A DNA stretch of 64,000 nucleotides from Vibrio salinus (GCF_021272385.1 NZ_JAJSDZ010000005.1:62001-126000), one strand, 5' to 3'; shown: positions 27,993-37,430, counted from the first letter of the stretch. Translations and numbers: made by a program. The notes: generated by a model not told the origin, from the letters alone.

Positions 27993-29990
27993 TTACAAGC
28001 CTTTTAAATATTGATTATTTACGGTGTTTTGAATAACTTGATGAATAACCTCACTTTTCTCATCCCCATTCATCCATTTTTTGAATTTGGCAACTAATTC
28101 TCTTTTATTCAATACTGATTTTGTGTCCGTTTTTACATCGCGTAAATCGATGAGATAATCAGTAAACAAATCCGGTAAGTCGGTACTAATATCGGTGTTT
28201 AAAAAATGTTTATTACCATATACGCAATTGAAATGCCCTTTTTGTTTATGAATTACAAAAGAGTCATTTTTTAAATTTAGAATGGACGTATGTTTGTCAC
28301 AGTTCGGCAGGCACCCTTTGTTCATTCTAGACTTCCGACACCCGGTTGTTTGCTGAAAAAGGCACTGGCGGCTAGTCATCAGTGTGATTGGATGAAAAAT
28401 ACTGTGATACAAACGAAAATTATCCGGCCTTTTAATCTTCCTCATCTGCAGCGCGTTTATTTCATTTGAAATAAACGCACCTTTTGCCCCAAATTCCTTA
28501 TTAAGGCAGAGGAGGGCATATGAGTTTGTGATATTCATTTCCGGGCCGGCTATCCAGTGAAATCCCATTTTTTCAGCTAAAATGGCGATTCCTGAGTTAT
28601 TTGTCACAATGGTGCGTGGGGGAATTTCATGCAAAAACTGAGCGGCTGCCGCGTAGTTTTCGCCAATTAAAATAGAAGGGAACCAGGGAACTAAAGAGCG
28701 ATTTTCACAAAATAAGCTCACGAGATGGTCCAGTTGTCTGGCGAAAGACGCGGGTAATTCGTACAAAAGATCGGCATCCCCCCCTTTCAATGCGGAGATA
28801 TCTTCTGGGTTTGATATCAGCACCGACAAGTGCCGGTTTTCCACTGAATCTTGAGGTGGCTCTATTTGGGGAAGTGGCTGATGAGCAATTTTATTGCGCT
28901 TTCCTGAATCATTGGCTTCGGTCACTTGAGGTTCTGACTCATTTGCCAGATTGACTAACTGCTTAATATCCTTATCCATGTCATGAATAATGCTTGTTCG
29001 GTTATCGTAGACAATTTGTTTTGCAGCCTGCAGATCCACGGACTGTTGTTTCATCAGATAATCCGCAGAATGATCACGCGAATTATCGATAAACATATTT
29101 TTTCCAACATGACTGTCAAGAAAACCTGTTGAAAAATCCCGGTTAAATACAGAGTAAAACCTGGATATATCTGTTAATAAGTTACCAGTAGTCTCAAAAT
29201 GATCGATCTGCTGACGCCATTGTTTTACGGTTGTGTAGACATAGTGTGGCTTTTTCATCCGGCCTTCAATTTTTAATGAATACACCCCCGCTGCTTTTAG
29301 TAAGTCTAATTCATGGTACGCGCAGTTATCTTTCAGATTAAGAGGGTGGGAAATACCAACGGCTGTTTGCTGATAAGTGTCCCGGCATGGTTGGCTGCAC
29401 CTGCCACGGTTTCCGGATGCTCCGTTACGAGCTGAACTCATATAACAATGTCCTGAGAAGCCAATACAATAAGAGCCGTGAATGAAAACCTCCATCAATA
29501 CATCATTTTGACGACCAAATTCAGTCAGTGGCTTTATTTCTTTGATCGATAGCTCACGGGATAAATTTATCCGGTGTACCCCCAGTTTTTTTGCAAACAG
29601 TATCTGACCTTCGTTGTGTGTGTTCATTTGCGTTGAAGCATGAACTTCCAGCATCGGAAAGTGATGTTTCAGTAAATAGCCAAGCCCTAAATCCTGGATA
29701 ATGACGCCATCAACAGAAGTGTTCACCAGCTGGTTGACAAGCCGGAAGAGGGCAGGAAATTCACTTTCTAAGATAATGATATTTAAAGTGATGAATATTT
29801 TGCAGTGATTCTGGTGAGCCAGCTCAAGGATCGTTTTCAGGCTTTCCAGAGACAGGTTGGTTGCCCGGTTACGGGCATTAAAACGATCTAACCCACAATA
29901 AACGGCATCCGCACCGGCGGCAATGGCAGCCTTGATAGAGTCAATGTCACCACCGGGTGCCAGAAGTTCAAAGGTATTATGATTGGTCAT
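27993..29990 (-). CDS. Peptidase U32-family protein, RlhA/YegQ-like
   Basis: A 665-residue U32 protein. The N-terminal TIM-barrel part begins LLAPGGDIDSIKAAIAAGAD and contains HASTQMNTHN, the FIHGSYCIGFSGHC segment and the cysteines of RGRCSQPC, as in E. coli RlhA (23S rRNA C2501 hydroxylation) and TrhP/YegQ (tRNA hydroxylation). A second cysteine-rich region near residue 555 (SRQCLF ... KGCLPNC) may bind metal. In characterised relatives the role is prephenate-dependent RNA hydroxylation; here it is unproven. It follows the larger Hsp70 gene by 28 bases, the last gene of that operon, an unusual association. Confidence 0.87.
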   Translation of the reverse strand: MTNHNTFELLAPGGDIDSIKAAIAAGADAVYCGLDRFNARNRATNLSLESLKTILELAHQNHCKIFITLNIIILESEFPALFRLVNQLVNTSVDGVIIQDLGLGYLLKHHFPMLEVHASTQMNTHNEGQILFAKKLGVHRINLSRELSIKEIKPLTEFGRQNDVLMEVFIHGSYCIGFSGHCYMSSARNGASGNRGRCSQPCRDTYQQTAVGISHPLNLKDNCAYHELDLLKAAGVYSLKIEGRMKKPHYVYTTVKQWRQQIDHFETTGNLLTDISRFYSVFNRDFSTGFLDSHVGKNMFIDNSRDHSADYLMKQQSVDLQAAKQIVYDNRTSIIHDMDKDIKQLVNLANESEPQVTEANDSGKRNKIAHQPLPQIEPPQDSVENRHLSVLISNPEDISALKGGDADLLYELPASFARQLDHLVSLFCENRSLVPWFPSILIGENYAAAAQFLHEIPPRTIVTNNSGIAILAEKMGFHWIAGPEMNITNSYALLCLNKEFGAKGAFISNEINALQMRKIKRPDNFRLYHSIFHPITLMTSRQCLFQQTTGCRKSRMNKGCLPNCDKHTSILNLKNDSFVIHKQKGHFNCVYGNKHFLNTDISTDLPDLFTDYLIDLRDVKTDTKSVLNKRELVAKFKKWMNGDEKSEVIHQVIQNTVNNQYLKGL

Positions 29991-30018
29991 AGCGTTATTT
30001 ATACTGCGTTTGTGGGAA

Positions 30019-32817
30019 TTATTTAATTAACATCAGGCCATTAGGTAAACTTTCACCATAGGCTTTTTTCGAATCATTGGCATCGAGTTCAATGACGTCC
30101 TGCACCAATGCCGACCAGGATTCCGGTACTTTAGAAAGTTGAAGTTTCTCCAGCACTTTTTGACGGAAATCTTCCGAAATGTCCCGGATTCGGTCTCCGG
30201 TTTTCCGGCTCATCATGACACAAGCGAATGCCGCCATTGGTTCACGGTTCCAGTCTACCTCTAAAATTTTTGGCAGCCATTGCTGAATTTGTTCGCGTGA
30301 AATCAGCTTGTGAAGACTGCCGTACATTGGATCCCGGGAGCTTAACCGGCCAACAGCCCACCAATGTGCCTGAGTAAAAGACGTTTGCTTCAGCGCTTTG
30401 TTTAAAAACCAGGTTGCAAGCAGTCTTTTATCGTCTGTTTCCAGATGTTCCAGTGAAGCGGCCAGTCTTACCATGGATTCATATCCCCGGGTTTTCGCTT
30501 CGTCGGACAATTTGCCATTTTTTGTTGAACCGGGATGAAGATATTTGGCGATATCCGCTAAAATGGTTTCTTGTTGTTCCTGACTTAATCCCCCGCAAAC
30601 GCGTCGCCAGAAATTCCACCAATCATTCCATGTTTGATTCGACTGAAACTGTATTTTCTGCGCATATAAAGGCCATATCTGGTCAATTCGCCATGGGTCT
30701 GTGGCGTCACCAAAACCAGGCCTTAAGCAATATCCGGTATTACGTAGCCAATGCTTTTCATGGTGTTCAGAACGACGGCGCCGTTTTCTACCCTGAATAA
30801 AAACGTCGAATAAACAGCGTGATGTATTTAAATCCCAGCTTTCTTTTTCCCCTAATATTTTCTCAAGATCTTTACTTAAGGTTTTAACCGGGTAGTCATC
30901 GGCGCTCTGTTTGTTCCCACTGTACAGTTTAGACACACGTTCCGAAGCTTCCGGAAAACGTCTTGGGAGGGTTGATTGACTGGCTTCTTCTTCGGATTGG
31001 GTTTTGCGAACTTCAAATTCCAGTAACCAACGCTGATCCGCATTATCCACACTGACACATTCCAGTTGCAGAGTGCCAACCGGTGTAAGTTGTGAGGCAA
31101 GATACACTTCGATTCTGTTTTTTTGATTCTCTTGCAAATTGTTCTCATGAACACTATTTAACGACGTAATATACGGCGGCAGCGGTTTGAGATTATCGGT
31201 ATCAACATCAGCAAGAAGCCCATTTTGTATCTCTTGCTGGTTTAATGAATCGGAAGTGGTGGACAAGAGATTAAAGCGCACCGGTTCGTCTAAGGTAAGT
31301 GCAAAACGCCGGCTTGTCAGGCGGACTTCCTGACCTTCTTCAGTTCCTTTCGCCAGCAGACATAATGCTTTATTTTTTTTGTTTTCCTGAAGATGAAGAA
31401 AATAGGAGCGGGCAGAACCACCACCGATTTTTAACTGTGCTCCCCGACGGGCTTTCAGATACGCTACAGCGCCTAAGGCAACAGACCAGTCGGGGTGAGG
31501 GTTATCCAGTAAGGTTACCGGCTTCTCCGCCCAGTGGTTCATAATATTGACCATCTGGTTCCGGACCAATTCACTGTTAAAAACACCGCCATTTAACAAT
31601 AACGCCACAGGGACACCATTGCCGGCATGATCGCCTAAAGCTTTTCTGGATATGTCCTGGTGTTGCCCGAGAAAAGCCGCGATGTGCCGGCTAACGGCAG
31701 CATCAGAGACATAGGGGAGACCAAACTCGACGACGGCGCTCCGTTTTTGAGCCGGTAATTCATCCAGTTCCGATAACGGAAAAAAGCCATTGAACACCAT
31801 TGACTGAACTTCACCCCGGGAAAGAGGAATGCTTTTTGAGCCACCAATCAATTTAGAGCCGGACCCGAGCAACGTAATTTTAGCGGATTCAGGCGCATTA
31901 ACCGCCAGAAGGGATTCTTTGGCTTTCCTTGTCTGCTGAACCAATTTTGTCAGTTTTGCCGCGTTAAGACGGCTACGGCTGTTTAACCGGTTTTCAACTA
32001 AGTGAGCCAAAGCCAAATCGATATTGTCGCCACCCAGCATCAGATGATCACCAACGCCGATACGGTCAAGTTGCAGCCCCTGAGAATGACTGGAAATTTT
32101 GATTAAACTCAGGTCAGTGGTTCCGCCGCCGACATCCGCAATCAACAATAAAGGAATATGTTGCAGTTGCGTTTCCACATTATCGACGTTTCTTGAATAC
32201 CAGTCATAACATACTGCTTGCGGCTCTTCTAACAAAAAGACCGCTTCCAATCCGGCCAGTCTGGCGGCCTGAATGGTGAGTTTTCGAGCAGTTTCGTCAA
32301 AAGAAGCGGGGACAGTAACCACGATTTCCTGATCTTCCAGACGGTTCAGAGGATTATGATAGTTCCAGGATTGACGGATATGATTCAGATAACTGGCACT
32401 GGCAACCACCGGAGATACTTTTTCAGTACCGTCTGCGGCTGCCCACGGGAGTATGGCTTCTTCACGGTCAACCTGATGATGGGATAGCCAACTTTTGGCA
32501 CTGGATACCTGTCGGCCTTCTATCTGGCTGCCAAGTGCACGAGCCCATTCACCGATAATGACGTTCTGAATATCCCCGGATACCGGCGCATGATCCCAGG
32601 GGAGACAAAGATCCGCTTCCGATAACTGGCCATGTGCAGGATGATAACGAAAAGAAGGCAGCAACGAACGGCGTGCAATCTCACCGGGGCCAATAAGCTG
32701 GTCAATTTCAAATAACGTAATGGGTTCAGATTTTAACGCTTTGCTGTTTTCACAGTAGGAAACAACTGTATTAGTTGTACCCAAATCAATGCCGACTAAA
32801 TAGCGTGGCTTAGCCAT
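30019..32817 (-). CDS. Divergent Hsp70-family protein with C-terminal DUF3731-type extension
   Basis: A 932-residue Hsp70-like ATPase. The nucleotide-binding domain has GIDLGTTNTVVSY (phosphate 1), ADVGGGTTDLSL (phosphate 2) and LLLNGGVFNSELV. The substrate domain is degenerate, and about 300 residues of helical sequence follow it (from about residue 630), as in Hsp70 proteins labelled DUF3731. ATG 32817 is chosen because GAGG lies 6 bases upstream; the frame could extend to 32829. It is downstream of a second Hsp70 gene by 72 bases. No J-protein or GrpE gene is nearby. Client and role are unknown. Confidence 0.9.
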   Translation of the reverse strand: MAKPRYLVGIDLGTTNTVVSYCENSKALKSEPITLFEIDQLIGPGEIARRSLLPSFRYHPAHGQLSEADLCLPWDHAPVSGDIQNVIIGEWARALGSQIEGRQVSSAKSWLSHHQVDREEAILPWAAADGTEKVSPVVASASYLNHIRQSWNYHNPLNRLEDQEIVVTVPASFDETARKLTIQAARLAGLEAVFLLEEPQAVCYDWYSRNVDNVETQLQHIPLLLIADVGGGTTDLSLIKISSHSQGLQLDRIGVGDHLMLGGDNIDLALAHLVENRLNSRSRLNAAKLTKLVQQTRKAKESLLAVNAPESAKITLLGSGSKLIGGSKSIPLSRGEVQSMVFNGFFPLSELDELPAQKRSAVVEFGLPYVSDAAVSRHIAAFLGQHQDISRKALGDHAGNGVPVALLLNGGVFNSELVRNQMVNIMNHWAEKPVTLLDNPHPDWSVALGAVAYLKARRGAQLKIGGGSARSYFLHLQENKKNKALCLLAKGTEEGQEVRLTSRRFALTLDEPVRFNLLSTTSDSLNQQEIQNGLLADVDTDNLKPLPPYITSLNSVHENNLQENQKNRIEVYLASQLTPVGTLQLECVSVDNADQRWLLEFEVRKTQSEEEASQSTLPRRFPEASERVSKLYSGNKQSADDYPVKTLSKDLEKILGEKESWDLNTSRCLFDVFIQGRKRRRRSEHHEKHWLRNTGYCLRPGFGDATDPWRIDQIWPLYAQKIQFQSNQTWNDWWNFWRRVCGGLSQEQQETILADIAKYLHPGSTKNGKLSDEAKTRGYESMVRLAASLEHLETDDKRLLATWFLNKALKQTSFTQAHWWAVGRLSSRDPMYGSLHKLISREQIQQWLPKILEVDWNREPMAAFACVMMSRKTGDRIRDISEDFRQKVLEKLQLSKVPESWSALVQDVIELDANDSKKAYGESLPNGLMLIK

Positions 32818-32889
32818 ATTCAACCTCAACGTGATTGGGTTTTATAAGAACAAATAAGAAATAACGACACCCTGAACGGTGCCGTTTTA

Positions 32890-34755
32890 TTAGTGTAAGT
32901 TGCCGTTTTCTGAACCGTTCTCCCGGACATCGAATTCGACATGCCAAGTCTGACCATTGTCGGTGGCGACCGCTTCGAGGTACAGAGTCCCAATTTCAGT
33001 GACACGACTTGCAAGCGTGACAGGAACAACGTCACCAACGCGGCGTCCGTCTTCCGCCGTCAGTGTTACCTGAATTTCCGGCAATTCCACCAGTTCATCG
33101 TCGGCCCACTGTTCCAGCAGAAGACCTGCGGTATCCTCTTTTCGGACAGTGGAACCAAAGAACTGAAAATGCACAGGCTGGCCAATCACAAGGCCGAACT
33201 CTCTCGAATCAATATTCACAGAAGCACTTTCTTCCATACCAAATGGGGCAACACAAATGGCTTCCACGGGAGGAGCAAAACCCGGAATCGCAGGCAATGA
33301 ACTTTCCACGCCAACATAATAAATACTGGCCAGGCCACCCCGTATGCGGACACCTTCGCCATTTTTAACATTGCCGTAATACGCTGCTCCTTCTGCAACA
33401 GCCAGATCGAGATCGTTACCTTGTAACAGTTTAACTTCCGGAGACGAAGATTCCGTCAACCAGGAATTTACTGTTTCAATAAGACGGGTAGAGAGTAACT
33501 CTGATTTCAGAACACCACCGTTAAGCAGTAACGCGGTCGGTTTAATGAAGGCCGGTGTGGCGGTTTCCATTCCGGGAACCCCAAACGGCATGTCACTGTC
33601 CTGACTTTGACTCTGTTTCGTCAAAAACGCAGCAATATGCTTTGTAATCGCCGGATCCTGAGCATAAGGTAGGCCAATCTGAGTCAGAGCGCCCCGGTTT
33701 CGTTGTACTGGCTGTTCGGATACCGGTATCACCGGGAAGAAGCCGTCAACGAGTGTTTGCAATACTTCTTCCCGCGTCAGTTCGGTTTTTAATGTCGAAC
33801 CAAATAATTTAGACCCGCGGCTTGGTACCACAATTGCCACCGATTCAGCATCATTATCACTCAGCAATGCTTCTTTTGCATCCCGGCAAGCGTGAGTCAT
33901 CGCCTGAACCTGCCAGTTTTGTAATTCTTTTCCTTCCTGAGCCAGTTTCATTTTCAGACGGTAGGCCAGAGCCAAATCCATATTATCGCCACCGAGAAGA
34001 ATGTGCTCGCCGACCGCAATTCGTTTTAATGCCAGATTGCCATCGTCTTCGGAGACTTCAACCAATGATAAATCCGTTGTACCGCCGCCAATATCAATAA
34101 CCAGAACCGTGTCACCGACTTCCAGAGTGTCGCGCCATTTGTCATGACTTTTATCGATCCAGCTGTAAAGTGCAGACTGCGGCTCTTCAAGCAATGTTAA
34201 CCGGTTGAACCCCACGTTTTTTGCCGCTTCAGCAGTAAGCTCACGGGCGGCAGGATCAAACGAAGCCGGAATGGTAACCGTAACATCCTGATTTTCGATT
34301 TTGTCTTGCGGATGCTGATAATTCCAGGCATCACGCAAATGGGCCAGATACAGTTCGGTTGCCTGCATTGGCGATAGCTTTTCCACTTCGTCAGGACCGG
34401 AAGCCGGAAGAAACGCTTCTCTCCGGTTAACACCACCGTGACAAAGCCATGATTTTGCACTGCTTATCAGGCGAATTGGCGTTTTCCCGCCTAAATTTCT
34501 GGCGATCGCACCCACTAATGCGACCGGTTCTTGTGTCCAGGGAAGCGTTCGCGCCGAAGGCGACATTTCATGCTCATGAGGCTGATACACAAAAGACCCT
34601 AACTGGCTTAAAGATTGAATGGTTCCCGGCGCGGTCATTTGAGGAATGGGCATCACTTCAACAGAAGGCTGTTCTTTTTCATTATCAACAAATGATAAAA
34701 CACAATGGGTTGTTCCTAAGTCGATACCAATACTAAAACGTGTGTTTTCTTCCAT
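32890..34755 (-). CDS. Divergent Hsp70-family protein (shorter paralogue)
   Basis: A 621-residue Hsp70-like protein with phosphate-1 motif GIDLGTTHCVLSF, phosphate-2 motif IDIGGGTTDLSLVEV and the adenosine-side LLLNGGVLKSELL. The last about 130 residues form a beta-rich degenerate substrate domain and there is no helical lid, so it ends near where DnaK's lid would begin. Sequence similarity shows that it is a paralogue of the next gene's product (for example both have LPWTQEP/LPWDHAP and SAKSWL segments). Its ATG shares a base with the stop of the DUF2760 gene (TAATG), so translation is coupled. Confidence 0.91.
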   Translation of the reverse strand: MEENTRFSIGIDLGTTHCVLSFVDNEKEQPSVEVMPIPQMTAPGTIQSLSQLGSFVYQPHEHEMSPSARTLPWTQEPVALVGAIARNLGGKTPIRLISSAKSWLCHGGVNRREAFLPASGPDEVEKLSPMQATELYLAHLRDAWNYQHPQDKIENQDVTVTIPASFDPAARELTAEAAKNVGFNRLTLLEEPQSALYSWIDKSHDKWRDTLEVGDTVLVIDIGGGTTDLSLVEVSEDDGNLALKRIAVGEHILLGGDNMDLALAYRLKMKLAQEGKELQNWQVQAMTHACRDAKEALLSDNDAESVAIVVPSRGSKLFGSTLKTELTREEVLQTLVDGFFPVIPVSEQPVQRNRGALTQIGLPYAQDPAITKHIAAFLTKQSQSQDSDMPFGVPGMETATPAFIKPTALLLNGGVLKSELLSTRLIETVNSWLTESSSPEVKLLQGNDLDLAVAEGAAYYGNVKNGEGVRIRGGLASIYYVGVESSLPAIPGFAPPVEAICVAPFGMEESASVNIDSREFGLVIGQPVHFQFFGSTVRKEDTAGLLLEQWADDELVELPEIQVTLTAEDGRRVGDVVPVTLASRVTEIGTLYLEAVATDNGQTWHVEFDVRENGSENGNLH

Positions 34756-35387
34756 TACAGTTCTACCTCAGCAGGTGCAATGATTGTTGAATCAAAATCC
34801 TTAGATGTTTTCGGTAATTCTATATTAGTAACCTTCCATCCTTTATGGATGAGTGTGCCATTAAACGGAGCACTTCCGACAACATTTCCACTAAGGCGAA
34901 TCTGTTGAGAGTTAAAGCCTTCAGATACCGTTACCGGGCTTTCTTCTTCCTGATCCATAACAGGAGCGAGAGTGATATACTCTTTCAGTACTTTTACGCC
35001 ACCTGAGTGTATCACCCGGGCAGCAGCACCAACTTCCTCATCAGAGAAAACGGTAACATCTTCATGAAAGAAATCGACCAGTCTTGCTTCTTTCTGAAAC
35101 AACGCCAGTAACTGCAAAGCAGAATCCGTCGGAGCGGTCGCGACATTGGACTCAACTTCAATGACTTTCTCGACGACTTTCTCTACTTCGACGACTTTCT
35201 CTACTTCCACAATTTTTTCAATCGGTTTCTCAACTTCAACAATTTTCTCTACTGGCTTTTCTACGGTTTTTACGGTTGTTTTACCCTTTTTGGTAATGGC
35301 TATAATAAAAAAAAGCAAACTGGACGCACTTAAACCAGCATGTAGCATGTCAAAGGTTGTAGGAATAAGTTGTAAATCGAAATTCAT
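34755..35387 (-). CDS. Membrane-anchored DUF2760 protein with Val-Glu-Lys repeats
   Basis: A 210-residue protein with one hydrophobic segment at about residues 15-32, a repetitive charged stretch at 42-79 made of EKxVEVEK-type units, and a C-terminal DUF2760 domain (LLALFQKEARLVDFFHED ... GAAARVIHSGG). The repeat probably forms a stiff charged spacer between membrane and domain (inference). DUF2760 genes commonly accompany this Hsp70 pair in gammaproteobacteria; the function is unknown. It is first in the operon and overlaps the next gene by one base. It may recruit the Hsp70 proteins to the membrane (speculation). Confidence 0.85.
   Translation of the reverse strand: MNFDLQLIPTTFDMLHAGLSASSLLFFIIAITKKGKTTVKTVEKPVEKIVEVEKPIEKIVEVEKVVEVEKVVEKVIEVESNVATAPTDSALQLLALFQKEARLVDFFHEDVTVFSDEEVGAAARVIHSGGVKVLKEYITLAPVMDQEEESPVTVSEGFNSQQIRLSGNVVGSAPFNGTLIHKGWKVTNIELPKTSKDFDSTIIAPAEVEL
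35151..35264 (-). repeat. Imperfect internal repeat encoding the Val-Glu-Lys spacer
   Basis: The DNA for residues 42-79 of the DUF2760 protein is made of degenerate 12-24 base units encoding EKIVEVEK, EKVVEVEK and EKVIEVES. Copy number could vary by slippage or recombination without loss of frame when the unit length is a multiple of three. Confidence 0.7.
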
Positions 35388-35753
35388 AACGAGGTCTCTT
35401 TAAAACAGAAACAGACGATTGCCGTTTTATATGATCAGTTACTGCACAAACACAAAATATGCAGCACATGGAATATACAATTAAATAAACTGGAGAAGAT
35501 TCTACCATAAGTCAAGTTAAACATAGACGCTGACAAAGGCATATTTCCCTCTGTCAGCGTTTAACAGACGAACTTTTAGACATTTTCCACGGGATTTTTC
35601 CACCGGTGATGTCAATTTATCGTCATGTTGTCAAAAAATTACATCAAGGGGAAATAGACAGAAAAAATATCGGGTAGGTTAATGACTCGATTTTTTAGCA
35701 AGATAAGTTATGATTAGCAGTTTTCTGAGTAAAACCATAGGGCGTAGAAAGTA
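35388..35753. promoter_or_regulatory. 366-base divergent regulatory region with a strong hairpin
   Basis: This gap separates the DUF2760-Hsp70 operon (minus) from the exonuclease gene (plus) and must hold both promoters. At 35528-35559 CGCTGACA and TGTCAGCG pair perfectly around a 16-base loop, with outer arms GTTAAAC (35516-35522) and GTTTAAC (35559-35565). It could be an operator or a 5'UTR hairpin. No start-to-stop frame of note was seen and no specific promoter is assigned. Confidence 0.5.
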
Positions 35754-36284
35754 ATGAACCATAACCGGGTGGTCTGTTTTGATTTGGAAATGTGTTGCTG
35801 GAACGAAGATGGTGTCGGTACCACAGGGGAAATCATTGAAATAGGGCTGGCCGAAATTGATTTGGGCAGGCAGGAAGTGGTTAAACGTGCGCAATACTAT
35901 GTCAAACCGGTTAATGATGACATTTCAAAATTTTGTGTAGAGCTCACCGGAATTACGCCCAGAATAGTGGAAAAGCAGGGCAGGCCTTTAGAAGCGGTTA
36001 TCAAAACCATGATAAAAAATTTTGGTGGCGCGAATAAGATCTATGCGGCCTGGGGACGGGATGATCTGATTCTGAAAGAAGAATGTGAGCAAAAAGGAAT
36101 CGACTTTCCCATCAAAGAGTTTGTCAATCTGGCAACCCTATTCAGAATACAGAACCGAATGAAAGATAAGCGTATTGGCCATAAGCAGGCGCAGGAAAGT
36201 AAAAACATCGAATGGGAAGGCCGTCAGCACTCAGGATTTGTTGATGCCTACAATCTTGCAAAACTGGCATTAACAATGCTCTAG
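35754..36284 (+). CDS. DEDDh 3'-5' exonuclease, ERI1/KapD-like
   Basis: A 176-residue exonuclease domain protein. Catalytic acids: D10 and E12 (CFDLEM), D103 or D104 (WGRDD) and the H159-D164 pair (RQHSGFVDAYNLA), which defines the DEDDh class. CVELTGITPRIVE is the typical second motif. No other domain is present, as in small ERI1-like exonucleases that trim RNA or DNA. It stands alone, divergent from the DUF2760-Hsp70 operon and convergent with the TerB-like gene. Confidence 0.9.
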   Translation: MNHNRVVCFDLEMCCWNEDGVGTTGEIIEIGLAEIDLGRQEVVKRAQYYVKPVNDDISKFCVELTGITPRIVEKQGRPLEAVIKTMIKNFGGANKIYAAWGRDDLILKEECEQKGIDFPIKEFVNLATLFRIQNRMKDKRIGHKQAQESKNIEWEGRQHSGFVDAYNLAKLALTML

Positions 36285-36348
36285 AAAATGGGGAAACAAA
36301 TCCGATCTTAATTGGACAGTATTTGTACAACGGGGTAAAGGTGTCAGA

Positions 36349-36798
36349 TTACTCTCCTGCCGTCACCTGTAATTTTGCACGGATAAATTCGCTGTGGTCA
36401 ACATAAATCAATTCAGCCGTTTTTCTGATAACGGAATCCTCAAGTGGATCAATATGTCCATCTGCGAAGGCCATTTCCCACATTGCTTTAATGAGGGTGA
36501 AGCGTTGTTCCTGATTCAGAGATCGTAACTGTGAAGTGAACTCATACAGAGAAGCAGCATCAGATGTTTTTTGTTCCGCTTCTGCAATTAACTGGTTAGC
36601 TCTGTCACTATCAATGGCACAGAGTTTACTCAGAAGTGTGGTTTTAGAAGCTTGTTCTTTTTCGTCCAGATTATGATCGGCGTTAGCCACTTCAACCAAA
36701 AGGCAGGCTATGGCCAAATCTGAGGACAATCCGCTCTGGCGTCCCAGATCCTGGCCATCCAGTAGCTCTCTAAATAATGACTTTAGTGTGTTTAACAT
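36349..36798 (-). CDS. TerB-like helical protein
   Basis: A 149-residue all-alpha protein resembling the TerB/DjlA N-terminal fold: ACLLVEVANADHNLDEKE near residue 30 and AMWEMAFADGHIDPLEDSVI near 105 are the paired acidic EF-hand-like segments of that family, which bind metal. Such domains occur in tellurite resistance proteins and DnaJ-like co-chaperones, but the biochemical role is unclear. It lies 57 bases downstream of a hypothetical gene on the same strand, probably in one transcript. Confidence 0.85.
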   Translation of the reverse strand: MLNTLKSLFRELLDGQDLGRQSGLSSDLAIACLLVEVANADHNLDEKEQASKTTLLSKLCAIDSDRANQLIAEAEQKTSDAASLYEFTSQLRSLNQEQRFTLIKAMWEMAFADGHIDPLEDSVIRKTAELIYVDHSEFIRAKLQVTAGE

Positions 36799-36855
36799 GG
36801 TTTGCCTCTAAAACAATGGTTCTGCTCTTTTTATCAGTTTTGCCGATTTTATTCA

Positions 36856-37227
36856 CTAAAACGACTCTTCATCATCACGTGAGTTTTTTAGATCGTTGAG
36901 AGTTTGGACAACTTCTGACGGAGTTTGTTCATGAGCCAGTAGTATAAGGGCTAATAAAGCTTCTCTTTTATTTTCTAATGATGTTTTTTCAAGAAAGACT
37001 TCCATAATCTGCTCCCGAATCAGCTCGATTTCATGTTCAACAAATCCTCTTCCTTCTTCATCGCCCTGATCAGCTTCCGGTGCCGTATCGAACTCCAAAA
37101 ACAAAAGATCATCTAATTGATGAATTTCTATCAATCTTTCAGGTAGCCAATCTTCTCCTGTTACAATCTCAGGATTGGAATTATTTAATACAGATTGTAA
37201 CTGATACAACAAATCTGAAGCTTTCAT
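36856..37227 (-). CDS. Acidic hypothetical protein
   Basis: A 123-residue strongly acidic protein (for example FDTAPEADQGDEEGRGF and a DDEESF C-terminus), probably helical in its second half (LREALLALILLAHEQ-like amphipathic pattern). I do not recognise a family. It lies just upstream of the TerB-like gene on the same strand and probably shares its transcript. No signal peptide or membrane helix. Confidence 0.65.
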   Translation of the reverse strand: MKASDLLYQLQSVLNNSNPEIVTGEDWLPERLIEIHQLDDLLFLEFDTAPEADQGDEEGRGFVEHEIELIREQIMEVFLEKTSLENKREALLALILLAHEQTPSEVVQTLNDLKNSRDDEESF

Positions 37228-37381
37228 CCACTTCTCACATCATGGTTACAACGACGACCTAGCTTACTTAGTGTAACGGCAAGCCTATCATAACTTTAAT
37301 AAAATTCATTTTTATTAGATTAGTTTGATGCAAAATTACACAAAAGACGAATTCAGAAAATAAAGTTGTAAGTAACATAAC

Positions 37382-37408
37382 AAAAAAGCCAGCGAATTTC
37401 ACACTGGC
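37382..37408 (-). terminator. Intrinsic terminator of the azoreductase gene
   Basis: Read on the minus strand, GCCAGTG ... CGCTGGC (one G-U pair) is followed directly by TTTTTT, about 50 bases beyond the azoreductase stop codon. This is a good Rho-independent terminator. Confidence 0.8.
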
Positions 37409-37410
37409 AA

Positions 37411-37430
37411 TAACACATCATAACACATCA
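37411..37430. repeat. Perfect 10-bp tandem duplication
   Basis: TAACACATCA occurs twice in a row in the short gap between the azoreductase stop and its terminator. It is probably a replication slippage product. Confidence 0.7.

Noticed and set aside
30414..30800. Plus-strand 128-codon frame inside the large Hsp70 gene
   Set aside because: Antisense shadow of a conserved gene; no start signal and no domain.
35146..35403. Plus-strand 85-codon frame rich in Ser/Thr/Phe
   Set aside because: It is antisense of the Val-Glu-Lys repeat in the DUF2760 gene; its low complexity is a mirror of that repeat.
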